Position numbers and translations under genes: made by a program | Notes under the pieces: model-generated | Told to the model about the DNA's origin: nothing | Databases searched by the model: none | The model's input: only the letters and a program-made list of their open reading frames with translations | Assembly: GCA_034387635.1 (NCBI GenBank) | Contig: JAOANU010000005.1 | Coordinates: 806,001 to 870,000 of the forward strand | DNA: 64,000 nucleotides | From: Rhodosporidiobolus odoratus | Lineage: Eukaryota; Basidiomycota; Microbotryomycetes; Sporidiobolales; Sporidiobolaceae | Direction: 5' to 3' | In this document: in pieces, positions 23,873 through 35,300 of the stretch | How positions within the stretch are numbered: the stretch's first letter is position 1 | How the letters are laid out: the number at the start of each line of letters is the position of its first letter

Positions 23873-26851
23873 TCACATAACGACACAATCCTTGTCCTCG
23901 GGTCCTCCATTCTTCTTCCTCTGCAACACCTTCTCCCTCTCCTTCTTCTTCTCCTCATTCTCCAGCCCTCCAAGCACAGGAGACCTGTTCAGCTGCTGTC
24001 TCAAGGGCATGCGAACTTGCCCAGGCTGCGGCGGGAAGGGCCTGCTTGGGTCCGGTCCCTGTCCGTTTCCATACGCGGCGGCTCCGTGCCCTTGTCCGTC
24101 AATCGTCGCCGCCTGTCCCTCGTTGTGGTCGTAAGCGAGAGGACCAAAGTCACCGCCTTGCGTGCCGGGACCGACAGGTCGAAGGTTGTAATCGAGTTGA
24201 ACCGGGGGAGGTTGCGAATAACTGCGTTGGCGAACCATGGGCGGCATCGAAGGGTTCACATCGGCATCGAGAGGAATGGGAAGGGCTTTCTCTTTGCCTT
24301 TGCCTTTGCGATCGACGGTGGGGACAGGAGGAGGAGAAGGTGCCGTGCCAAAGTTGGTAACGGGGCGAGCGTCGACGCTCTCTGCGCGGCTCTTCTTGTT
24401 GAAGCTGCCTTCGCGGTCTTTCTTGAGTAGACGGGAGGTTGAGAGGCGAGGTTGTCGTTCAGGGAGGTGAAAGCTCGAGGTGTCAGGCTGGGTTTGGAGG
24501 GTGGGTCGTTTGGCAGGGGCGGGTTCGGCGATGATGGGAGGAAGAGGATGACCCGACAAGCGTAGGCGTTCTTGAGCACGCTTGTCGCCATGGGCGGCAG
24601 CCTTACGGAACCACTCGATGGCGTCGCGCTCGTCCTTGTACGTGCCGATACCGACCTGTGGGAACTGGCTGAGCTAGAATGGGAGACGGAAGGATGGTAC
24701 AACACACCTCGGTGAAGTACCCGCAAGCATATTCAGCTTTCGCTAAGCCCAGCTCAGCTGCCTTCTTCGCCCACAAGTACGCTTCCGTATCGGATTGAGG
24801 AAGAACGCCGGGAGAGCCGACAAGATACCAAGCGGTGAGCGCGAAGCAGGCGGCAGGGTGACTCTGCTGAGCGGCGATGTCTGTAGACGAGACGGTATGA
24901 GCCAGCGTCTAGACAGGGGAAGAGGGCTAGGAAGCCTTACTATAGTAATGAATGCTAAGCGCCGAATCCTGCGGGCAACCCATCTTGCCGTACTCGTAGC
25001 ACTCGCCCAGCTTGTAAGCCGAAGGAGCGTATTGCAGCTCTGCCGCACGAGCGAGTAATTCTGCGGCATACTCCTCATCCTGATAACAGAAGGAGGGTCA
25101 GCTTTGATCAAGCAACGTCGAAAGGCGGGAAAAGCTGCATACCTGGAAAACAACATTATCGATTCCCTTCTCATGCAGTATCGCAAGCTCATGTAAGCTC
25201 TGAGGCTGTGGCGGATCGACTTGATCGGCAAGTTCCGCAGCCCGCTTCAACCACTGCACTCCGTCCTTGGGTCGCTTCGACAGGCCTAGCTCGCCATTGA
25301 TCTCGGCGAGACCGAGTCGATGCATGGCTGGGAGGTGGCCAAGGACGGCGGAACGACTGAAAGAGCGGGGTTGTCAGCATGCGGGGGAATAAGGAGGGTG
25401 GAAGAAGGGGAGCAAGGCGTACCGATAGAGGGAGACTGCTTTGCTCAAGTCTTTTCGGCACCCCCAGGCGTTCTCAAGGCATTGGGCAGCACGGTATGAG
25501 CCGGCAGAATGGCCGTGCTTGCCGGTAAGCATGAACAACGGGAAGGCCTTGTCGTAGTCGCGCTTGCCCTGCAAATATAGCTCGGTATGTTCAGTCGGGG
25601 AAAGCGAGATCGAGAGGGATGTGAGCGCACCCTGGGCGTCCCGATACCCTGAGTGTAGCAGTCCGCGAGGAAGTACTGGCTCTTGACATGTCCGCGGGTC
25701 GCAAGCTTGTTCAGCAGCGTGATACTCTCGGCGACCAGCGCCTGCTGCTTCTGCTTCGACTCGGTCTCCTTCTGCGAAGGTGGCGCATCGGGTGCTTTGG
25801 CCGCTGCCGCCTTCTCGACTGCCGCCGTGTGTTCGAGGTCGGCGACAACGTCCATCACGAACGTGCAGAATTCGCATTGGATGTCCGGGTCGTTCGTCTT
25901 CTTCGCATTGGTGCGGTAGAGATTGAGGGTCTTGTCGTGAGAAAGGAGCGAGGCCATAGTGCCGACCTGAAGGTGGGATTGATCGAGAAGCTGAGCGGGA
26001 GGAGGTGGAGAAGGGTCGCCGGAGTTGGGAAACCCGTAGAGCGAGGCTGCACGAGAAGCGGCATATGGCGCTTGTGAGTAGCGAGGTCGATTTGAATGCT
26101 CGTGCGACGAGTAGGAACCGGAACCGGACGAGCTCTGATGGCGGGGAAGGTTCGGATGAGACTCGTTGGAAGAGGCATTTCGACCGACAGACTGATCCCG
26201 CGAAGTTTCGACGGAAAGCTTTTGCTGCGGAACGGACGGAGAGTGTGCGTCGAGGCCATAGAAGGAAGAGCGACGCTCCTGGGGTGCGACTTGATCGGCC
26301 GGCTCGGGGTAAGAAGAGGTGATGGTAGCGGAATCGCCGGGGCCGATGGTGTCTGAGGGAAAGTTGCTGTCGAGTCCCGCCGAGCGAGGTCCTCCGTCGA
26401 CCCCAAAGAACGAGTCGGGCCTGGGTCTGCCCCCCTCAACCCCCCCACCTCGCTCCGTACCGCTCGCGCCCCGCATGCCAGCTTCGGTTCGTCCGTCAAA
26501 GTCCCCGCTCGGATGTGCCGGCTCCGGTGCACCTGTACCGAAGAAGCTTGAGGGTCGCTGTGCTTGAGGCTGAGCGGGTTTTGGGCGTCCGCGGTCGAGT
26601 ACCGACCCTCCTCCCCCTGAAGAGCCAGCTGAGGATTTCCTCCCCCGCATGCGCCCGGCTGTTCCATCCTCCTCGTGGTCCCTGAGAGGTGCGGTTGTGG
26701 TCGAGTAGAACTCTGCAGAAGTGTGTGGCATGCGGTGAGGAGGGAGGGAAGAGGTCGCCGAGAGGGAATGTTGCCGAGGAGGGGGAAGAGGAGTAGACGA
26801 GTCTTGATGAGGTTGGTGCGGGAAGGGTACCGGAGGCTGATACGTTGTCAT
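23873..26851 (-). CDS. Sel1-repeat chitin synthase activator (Skt5/Chs4-like), prenylated
   Basis: Six exons on the minus strand: 25631-26851, 25423-25568, 25143-25356, 24941-25079, 24708-24880, 23873-24655 (891 residues). Skt5/Chs4 proteins bring chitin synthase to the bud neck and activate it. Evidence: a long disordered Ser/Pro N-terminus (1-300), then Sel1-like repeats from about 370 to 640 with typical ALP/AEYACGYF-type helices (ADCYTQGIGT; AAQCLENAWGC; KLGECYEYGKMG; YACGYFTEVGIGTYKD), a disordered tail, and a C-terminal CVVM CaaX box for farnesylation, as in Skt5. The combination of Sel1 repeats plus CaaX is the diagnostic point; basidiomycetes carry several such regulators (CSR genes in Cryptococcus) and I cannot say which this is. 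A long CT-rich tract on its sense strand lies upstream at 27464-27559. Confidence 0.85.
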
Positions 26852-27465
26852 CCTGTACGCCTGCTCTGTGACTGTACAAGTGAGCCAGCGCAGATGTAGA
26901 AGTTGAGAAATGGATCTTCATCAGCCGATTTCCATTTCAACCTCCGATAACTCGCTCGAAACCACACTGCGACACATGCCGACAGTCTAGCGTCGACTAC
27001 AGCGCGCTCCCTTCATCGGCTGGACCCCCTCGAATTTGTCCCGTCACCTTTCATCCAGCCCTCTTCTCCGCTCCGCCGCCGCGACCGTCTCGATCGCCTG
27101 CTTCGTTCGGCACACTCAGCACGGCTATAGGACAGGAACGTCAAGCCTGCAATGTGGATCCGTCATGCTCGAGTCAGTCTGTATCGCTGAGGCACCTCGG
27201 ACAAGGCGTTGAAGCCGCGCTCGCCGCCCGATGCTCGTTTCATCCCTTTTCATCCGCACCCTTTTCTCCTTCACCCTGCTCTGCTTTGTCTTTTACTGTC
27301 GCCTCGTCGATCGTGGTAGGACACGAGAAGGGGACCTGCACTGCAATGCGAACGAGATAGACTACAACGAGAGAGGGAGAGAAAACAAGCGAGAAGAGAC
27401 AAGCCAGCGTCCACGAACAACAACATCACCCCATTTCTACGACGACGACAGAGCAACAGAGCGAG

Positions 27466-27561
<96 letters not shown>

Positions 27562-27667
27562 AGCAAACCGAAGGGGACAGAGGGGAACAGCGCAAAGAAG
27601 GACAGATAGATATGGGGAGCTCCAACCTCTCGTCTCTACCCCACCTTTCCCTTCCTGCCTCACTCAC
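26852..27667. promoter_or_regulatory. Promoter region of the Skt5-like gene
   Basis: 816 bp between the Skt5-like start and the stop of the MCH1-like gene, both on the minus strand. It holds the long GA/CT tract and otherwise no feature I can support. Confidence 0.5.
27464..27559. repeat. (GA)n / (CT)n microsatellite
   Basis: About 95 bp of nearly pure GA dinucleotides on the plus strand, interrupted once by GAA at about 27481-27483. On the sense strand of the Skt5-like gene it is a CT tract about 0.6 kb upstream of the start codon. Open frames that run through it encode only Arg/Glu or Ser/Leu repeats and are not genes. Confidence 0.95.
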
Positions 27668-29618
27668 CTACGTCCTACTCGCCCACCTCTTCCCCAAGAC
27701 GCCGACCATTCCCGTCGCAAGCGACGCACTGACAGCGGAGAGGAGGAGGATGGGTTGATAGCATCCAGGACCGAAGCAGGTACCGTCTTCTTGGTTGCCG
27801 CTGTTGCCAGGGGAGGAAGAAGAAGAGGAAGCGGCGACGTCGCGGATGAAGCCGAAGAGAGGGGTGAAGAGCATGGCTCCGACAGCGGAGAACCAGCTGA
27901 GAGAAATACCAATTGTGAGCAGGTGTCGAGGAGTTGAGCGAGAAAAGCGGACAGGAGAAACTCACGTCAACAACCCCCAGTTTCTCCCAAAGCTATCGAT
28001 ACTCCAACGAGTCCTGACAAGCGCCGGCGAGATGGTGAAGACAGTTCCATAGCTCACGCCGGTAGCTGCAGGAACGCGAGGCTATATGAGCGAGGCAGAG
28101 TGGAAGGGAGAAGCCGGATCGTACATACTCAGGGTTACGACCCACAGCCCAGCTGGTGTCCTCATTCCCATACCACCCCAACCGTACGCAGCGACAAGCG
28201 CAATACAACCCCCACCCAAGAACCACAACCTGACGCTCTTCCTCCACCCGGACCTCCGCAAGACCGCAGGGCCGCCTTTATCACCCCTTGCGACCGACGG
28301 CGCAGAGAGCCAGTCCGAGGCGGCGCCCACAAACAGGCGTGAAAGAGTGTTCGCGATCGAGAGCAGGGCGATGTGGCGCTTCCTCAAGGGAAGGGTGCTC
28401 GAGTAAGAGGGAGACGTGGTCGAGGACGGGGCGGGCTTGACCAAAGATTCGAGGATAGGCCCGAGACTGGCCATGTACATCTCGGCGGGGCCGGTGGAGA
28501 GGAAGATGATTCCGCCGAGAAGCCAGAAGGAGGCGGTTGACACGAAGGAGCGAAGAGAGTGGGCGGATTCTTCGAGCGAGGGTGATGGAGAAGGTGAGCT
28601 ACGAGAAGGTAAGAGGGAGGTGCGCTCGGTCGCGGACATCTCGTTGAGATAGCCTTCGGCGTCCCCATTTGCTGGTTCCAGCGCATCGACGGCGACCTTT
28701 TCGATCTGCTCTTCCCACGGCAAGTTCTTGATCAAGACGGCGCCGGCGCCGTTGACGATGAAGAGAACGACAGCGAGGAACAGAAGGTATCGTCTGGCGT
28801 CGAGATCCCCGCCTGAGCTGGTGAAGGGGGAAGCAATGGAGGAGAGGAAGAGTGGAGAGAGGCCGAATACGGCACAGGGGATCCCGATGGCTGAGAGGTA
28901 CAGTAGTCATCCAGTCTCGTAAGTCACCGTGAGGCGGTATACTCGGTCAAAGGACGCCGCGAGTACTGAAGGAAGTGGAGACGAGGGAGAGGCCAACTCA
29001 CCCAGACCCGAATGCCTCGCCGGCGCACTCTTGCTACTCGAGATGACCCCAGAGAAGTACGACGCCGCTGCTCCACATCCCACAAGGAAGTTGCTAAGCA
29101 GCAACACGGCGAACTCGCCCGTCCAGACCTCTTCATGGTTCGCCCTTTTCTCGACATTGACCCCATACCGCCATCCCAACACGCCGAATCCCAGCCCAAA
29201 GAGTACAGCAGCTCCCAAACTGACGGACCCGGGGCCTTTGTGGTCTGCGAGAGCGCCGAAGGGAGCTGCGACGGCGTATTCTCCTAGGATTGCGGCGCTT
29301 GCGAGGAGATTGACTTGTGAGGAGGAGAGGCGGGCGGCATGGGCGAGGAGGGGCGACCAGAGGGGAAAGGTGAAGACGCCTGAGCAGCGAAGGTCAGGGA
29401 GTCAGGGGTACAAGTGGGGGAGGATCAGATGCCGAATGACCGAGATAAGCGAGTCGAGAGGGCAGGCGCGAGGGAGAGAACGCAGAATCAGCGTACGAGG
29501 TATTCTAGACATGGTAAGAGGACGTACCACCTGCGGTGAGACAGTTTGCGAGTGCTGCTACGCCAGAAGCAACGCGAGTTGCTTTGGTGGGGTGAGCGGC
29601 GAGGGTGATCCCCGCCAT
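27668..29618 (-). CDS. Major facilitator transporter, MCH1/nodulin-like type
   Basis: Five exons on the minus strand: 29528-29618, 29002-29379, 28129-28890, 27966-28065, 27668-27896 (519 residues). The start MAGITLAAHPTKATRVASG leads into the first membrane helix; twelve hydrophobic segments can be counted in two halves, split by a charged cytosolic loop of about 60 residues (LPWEEQIEKVAVDALEP... with SPSPSPS). Family features are FTFPLWSP near residue 33, GVSYGTVFTISPALV and SFGRNWGLLT in the second half, the latter typical of the MCH1/nodulin-like monocarboxylate-type family. MCH1 is a vacuolar-membrane protein in yeast whose substrate is not known. The end WASRT is short. All junctions use GT-AG with good phase. 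The assignment to MCH1 proper rather than another member of the same family is moderate. Confidence 0.85.
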
Positions 29619-30088
29619 CGTCGCAGGCAGGCACGGGCGTAGGCTGCTGTGGTAGAGTAGTATCTCTTGAATATGACTGCACAGCTACAAGCCACTAGGA
29701 AGAGATCGACGTGGGGGCGGAAGAGTCAAGAGATGCGAGTGCAGTCAAACTCGCCGAACGCCTCCATCCACTCATTTACTTAGCTACACTCGAGCTGTGC
29801 AGTGTACAGCATGGAGCAAGGCTAGCACCGTCTCCCGGGCAACGGCGCATTTTGGCGGGACTTGCTCTCGAGGCTTCGCTTTCTCGGGCAAGGATGTACA
29901 GTTCGGCATGAAAACCATCTTGGTTGCACTGGTATGCAAATCGTAACAAGGGGTGGCGGAAGAATGGGAACAGCAAAATAGGCAAGGGTAAAAAAAGAAG
30001 GAAGAAAACGGGAAGAATTCTATCGAGTCGAGGGGGAGGGGGCGTCGACCAGCAGAGGAAGAGACAGGGAAGCAACTCGGATAAGCAT
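29619..30088. promoter_or_regulatory. Intergenic spacer upstream of the MCH1-like gene
   Basis: 470 bp between the phosphate carrier's stop and the MCH1-like start, both on the minus strand. No feature beyond promoter and 3' end roles is visible. Confidence 0.4.
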
Positions 30089-31911
30089 TTACTTCTTGGT
30101 GGGCTCCTGAGCGGAACCGGTGGTGGGAAGACCCATGGTGACCTTGAACGTGTCGTAGATGAGCTGTGAGAGGGCGGAGCAACAAGGTCAGCAATAGCGT
30201 CTTTACACTCGCTCGGCGCTGAGTCTCGAAGTATCGGCGTACCCATTGGAGAGCGGTGAGGGTACCTGTTAGGAGAAGGAGATCGTCAGTGACGGATCGC
30301 AGCAGCATGAGTTAGAAAGAAAAAGACGAACCGATCATGAAGATACGGGTACCGAGACCAGCCCAGAGACCGTTGAAACCGATCTCGCCGTAGATGGAGC
30401 CGACGGAAGGTTTGGCCTGTCCCGGCTTGAGGGGAGCGTTGAGCCTGTCGGGAAAGACAGAGGCGGAGCGGAAAGGTGAGGCAAAAAGAGCCGGGGGCAA
30501 GTCAGCAGCCTTCCTGGGGCATTGAAGGCGGCGGAGGAGCTCACTTGGAAACCATGGTGTCGGCCGGGTGGGAGACAACAGCGCAGAAGACACCGGCGAT
30601 GTAACTGCGGAGTGGGGACGATGCAAAGGCGAAAAGAGCGAGTAGAGGGTGAGATTGACAAAGACACGTTAGGTTCCCGCTTGGAAGCGAGTCAAACGTC
30701 TCGAAGAAGACTGCACGTACCCAGCAGTGGCGGAAACACCGAGCTGCTCGAGCTTGTTGTAGTCCGCCTTGGGCTTGCCGATGCTCTTGTAGATCTGAGC
30801 AACGGTAGCCTCGAACGACCAGAACTTCATCATGGTGTAGGGGATCTGACGACCCCAGAGGGAAGGAAGGGACTTGAAGAGCCTGCAAAGCCAATCAAAA
30901 TTAGTAGAGCAGAGGAAAACGGGAGCACGAGATGCAAACTTACGCGCCAGCACCCTCGGCGGCGACAACCTTCTGGAGGCCGTCACGTGCGCCGGAGGCG
31001 AAGGGAGGGAAGGTGGTCTGGATGCGGACCTTGACGGTCTCCATGGGGACGAGGGCAACGTCGGCGATGAACTCGGCAGAGGCGGAACCGGCAAGGAAGA
31101 TGGCGTCCTTGTACTTGACGGCGTTCTCCGGGCCGGCAAGGTCGGCGTACTTCTTCTTGAAGAACTCGTAGAAGCCGTACTTGGCGGCACCCTGCATCGA
31201 GTAACCGATGAGAGTGGGGCCGAAACCGGTGTAAAGGCCACGCATGCCACCCTCGGCGTGGATCTTCTTCCAGCCGTCCATGTTGCTGGAGTAGAGGTTC
31301 TTGTCGACCTGCTTGCGGCACTTGACAAGGTCGAGCGGGGTGACAAAGGCGTGGGTGGTACCGCAGGCAAGGGCACCACCGAGGGCGCAGGTGGCGTAGT
31401 ACTTGCCAGAGTAGAGCTCGATGGCACCCGGGGCGGCCTTGGAGGCCTGGACGGCAGCACCTGCAGGTATCACTTGGGTCAGTCTCGCTCGTTCCGACAT
31501 AGGTAGTCTGAAGCATCGGGAACTAACCGGTGGTGATGGCAGCCTTGGCGCCGTCGATCTTGTCGCCAGCGGACTACAGTACACGCGATCGTGATCAGCG
31601 GGTCTCGTAAAAGAGGTGAGGGAGAGGACCCCGAGGCCGGCCGAAGCTGAAGCAGGTCGTCCTGCCGGTGATGGGCGAATCAGAGTTGAACGTACCGAGA
31701 CAGCAGAGGAGGCCTTAGCCTTGAGGTCCTCAGCAGTCGACTTGGCATCTACCACGCATCGGAAGGGTTAGTTGCGGCGTGATGAGGGAGGGTAGGAGGA
31801 GGAAAGCGTACCGCTGACAGCGGAGGCAGCGACACCACCAAGGGAGAAGGAGGGGATCGCCGAGGTGGCGAAAGAGCCCTGGAAGAGACTGCCAACAAGC
31901 TGAGCAACCAT
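30089..31911 (-). CDS. MIR1: Mitochondrial phosphate carrier
   Basis: Nine exons on the minus strand: 31812-31911, 31696-31748, 31528-31573, 30944-31460, 30721-30882, 30545-30604, 30332-30444, 30243-30265, 30089-30163 (382 residues). It imports phosphate with protons into the mitochondrial matrix for ATP synthesis. Three carrier repeats each show the PxDxxK-type signature: PLDLVKCR, PMETVKVR and PADTMVSK. Subfamily hallmarks of the phosphate carrier are GKYYATCALGGALACGTTH, FGPTLIGYSMQGAAKYGFYE and RQIPYTMMKFWSFE. The N-terminal 70 residues, coded by three small exons, form a Ser/Ala-rich probable presequence. The stop follows EPTKK. The dense introns with weak coding gaps between them (46 and 53-nt exons) are typical of the window. 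It is upstream of nothing obviously related in function. Confidence 0.95.
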
Positions 31912-32339
31912 TTTAACGAGAAGCGCGAGGAGGGGGAGGGGAAAGAGAAGAGAGCTCCGCCGTTCGTCCTGAGCCAATGACAATTTGCCTCACCTCAGGG
32001 AGGGCTGCCGAGGTGCTCAGATTCAACAGAGCAGGTTCTATAGCTGGGCTCGTCTGTCCGCCTCCTTCCGTTGGCGTGATTCTGGCTTTTCCGTCCTTCT
32101 TTCGTCGTCAATTTTTTTTCTTCCCTCGCCTGATTCCACGCGGCAGTCGGCGTAATCCTATGCGACACTCTGTCTGCCACGCCATTTGCCAATGGAGATG
32201 CCGAGTAGACGTTGCCATGCGTGCGAAGCTATGTCGCACGATGGGGCGTTCGGAAGAGACTCGAGGCTCTTTTCTTGGAGTCCGGCGCAGCGAGCGGTCC
32301 GACACAGCAAAGAGACGCGAAGATGATCGTATTACGTGT
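31912..32339. promoter_or_regulatory. Promoter region of the phosphate carrier
   Basis: 428 bp between the helicase stop and the carrier's start, both on the minus strand. No other feature seen. Confidence 0.45.
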
Positions 32340-35300
32340 CTATCGTAGACCTCCATCTCGTGAGATCAGTTCTAGCATAGCCTGTACGGCTGGACTGGCG
32401 GGACCTGCTCGAGTGGGAATACGAATCAGCATGATGCCGGGCGTGCACCTCTGAACGGGAGGCAAAGGGCCGCCAAAAGCCAGAGTGAGGGTGTTCAGGA
32501 GGAAAGAGGAAAGAAGCGCACCCCCAAACCCAGGCTCTTCCAGCTCGCCCTCGAGCTCCTTGTCAAACAACCTTCGTAACCCGTTCACAAGCACACCGAT
32601 TCGAGGCCATGCTCGCAGATGTACCCATTGCTCGGATCGTGCACCAAGGTGGATCGTCACGCCACGGTCAAGTTCCATCGAGATGCGGCCTGGGGAGAAA
32701 AGGAGGAGGGCGTAGAGAGGGACCTGCAAGCGGGAGATCCATACGTCAGCATACCAGCATGCTGTACGACGGCGATGGACCACGAGCATCTCGAGACTTG
32801 CGACGGAGAAGAGAATACGTACCTCGTTCACATCGCGCAAGAAAGGTTTAGTCGTGACTTGCTTGTTGAAGTAGGTACAATATGGCGTCGCGAGTTTGGT
32901 CTCCTCGAACAGCAACGAGGCAGGGTGGGGGAAGACTCGGCCTATCAAGCATGATCTGTCAGAACGCTGCTACATGGACCAGGCTAGAAGTGGAATCGGA
33001 CGCACCTTCCGGTTCAAAGTACTTCACCTCTCGACTCTCCCTTTCCCTTTCAATCGCGCCAGAGATACCTTTATCAAACACTGCCTTGGGCACCTTGACC
33101 CTGACCAGCCTCGCCGTACCGGCGAAAATGATTGCCTTTAGCAAGTTCTCGTTCTGCGAGTTCTCATTGAACGCAGGGTCTGAGGCCGTCGCGCGTAGGG
33201 GGATAAAGCCGACGGAGGAGAGGGCGCTGAGGTAATCGGTGCGGAGGGACAGGATGTCGCGGAAGGTCGAGGAAGAAATAAAGTTCTGCAGAATGGATCG
33301 AGGGTCAGCCTCACGTACACGACAGGCTGTGGCGGATTCGCAGCATAGTAAAGCAAAGGCAGGTGAACGTACGTCTTCGGTGAAGCTACGTAGCGCAGCG
33401 TTCCCATCCTTGCGAGCGGCGAGGGTCGCTTCGAACGCCCTCGCGTCGCTTAGCAGATCCGACTTGCCAGTGTAGAATTTTGCTCGGGCCCTACAGCATC
33501 CGCGTGCGTCAGAAGCGAACTGAATGAAGGGGCAGGGTAGAGAGGCGTACTTTTTCGCTTCGTCCCTCTTCTCCATCGGGTTATTGAAGAAAGGCTTGGA
33601 GGAAAGGATGGCGACGATGGTCAAGATTGGGTCAAGACAACGAAAGATAGCCGCAAGAACAAGCATCTGCGGAAACGCATGAACAAAAACTGAGCACTCG
33701 CGCCTCATTACTGGATAAAGGAGGAAGCGACAAGAAAGGGCACAACTCACCTTCGCTAATCGGACATCAACGGGTATCATGGCGAGATGCATACCCAGCG
33801 GGGTCAAGCGGGCGGAGAGGCCGTCTCCTTCTGCACCGGCTCCTTCCGCCACGACGGCTCCGAGCAAACGAAGCGTAGCCCACGAGCTTTCGATCGCTTT
33901 GACGTTGGGTGGGCTGCAGGCATCAGGAGCTCTAGTCAGCGAGAATCCGAGCAGCGGAAGTGAGGAGGCGATCGTACTCGAGGGCCTTGGATAGGTAGTC
34001 TCGCACGTTGGCGGTCGGCCTGGTACTCTTGATCTGCAAGAGCAGAGCTTCGAGCGGGGTGCGCTGTATTTCGGGAGTGGGCTGCGGGTTCATGTGGACG
34101 TCCTCGGTGTATTGCGTGAACAGCTCTGTCGTGATGGAGTGATTAGCCGAAGGAACCATGGCTTGGACTGGGAAATCTCGGATAGGCGGAAAGTGGAAGG
34201 GGTCGCAGGCAGATAGGACGAGACGTACTGTAGCAGACGCCAGGTCCTGCGATACGAAACAGAGGTCAGCAATCGCTTCCGCGGGAGGGGGAGGGACGTG
34301 ACAACGTACTTGTTCGTCCGGCACGACCCCTCCTCTGCCTACACCCCGCACGACTCGTCCACTGCTCCTCCAACCTTGTGATTCCACTCTCCGCATCAAA
34401 CGCATTCTCCTTAACCCTACCACAATCCACAACATACACAATACCATCAATCGTGATACTCGTCTCGGCGACGTTTGTAGCGACGACGATTTTCCGCTTG
34501 CCTGCGGGAGTTGGGCGGAAAACGGCGGTTTGTTCTTGAGAAGTCAAGTTTGCGTGGAGAGGAAGGATCAGGAGGGAGGAAGATTGGGAAGATGGGACTG
34601 CGGCAGCGATGGCTTCGATCGAGCGTTTGATTTCGAGAACACCCGTCATGAAGACGAGGATGTCGCCCTCGACGTCGCGGGATTGTTCGAGGCAGTAGGC
34701 GACCTGCCAGTGTCGAACGACCGTCATGAGTGAAAGAAATTTCTCGGCCGGCAAGGAGCAGGAGAAAGCGAGAACGTACCGTTGCGCCAACTAATCCAAA
34801 GTCGATCTTCTCCGCCCTCGTCGCTAGTTCAAGGGCGGCCAAGCCACGAACGTCACCCTCGTCTACGCCTCGAGCGATATAGCTCTCGCGCATGCGGTCA
34901 AGCTGCACCTGAGTGGCTTTGCGAGCTGGTTTGCCTGTGGGTCGGTAGGCATTCGAGGCAAGAAGACGAGGAAGGTAGGCTTCGAGGTAGTGATCCACAA
35001 CCGGGTGAGTGAACCTGCGCGAGAAGGACTGTCACCATTGTCGGGCGGAAGCGCGACACAGTATACGTACCCTGGGATCTCGATGACAGGCGCGCCGCCA
35101 AAGTAGTCAGAAAATTGCTTCTGGTTGATGGTGGCCGACATCTGGCGCGGACAATGGTGTACAATCAGTCTGAGCCGTAGGACGGGCGGGTGGAAGGAAC
35201 GCACAAGGATGATCTTGATCTTGGGGTTCCGCTGCAGGATCTCCCGAAGTTCGAGCAGAAGAAAGTCCGAGTCGACGCTTCGCTCGTGCACCTCATCAAT

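Noticed and set aside
27231..27758. Frame coding a long Arg/Glu repeat
   Set aside because: Runs through the GA microsatellite; the repeat alone keeps the frame open.
30874..31506. 210-codon plus-strand frame
   Set aside because: Antisense shadow of the phosphate carrier's largest exon, which has clear carrier signatures.
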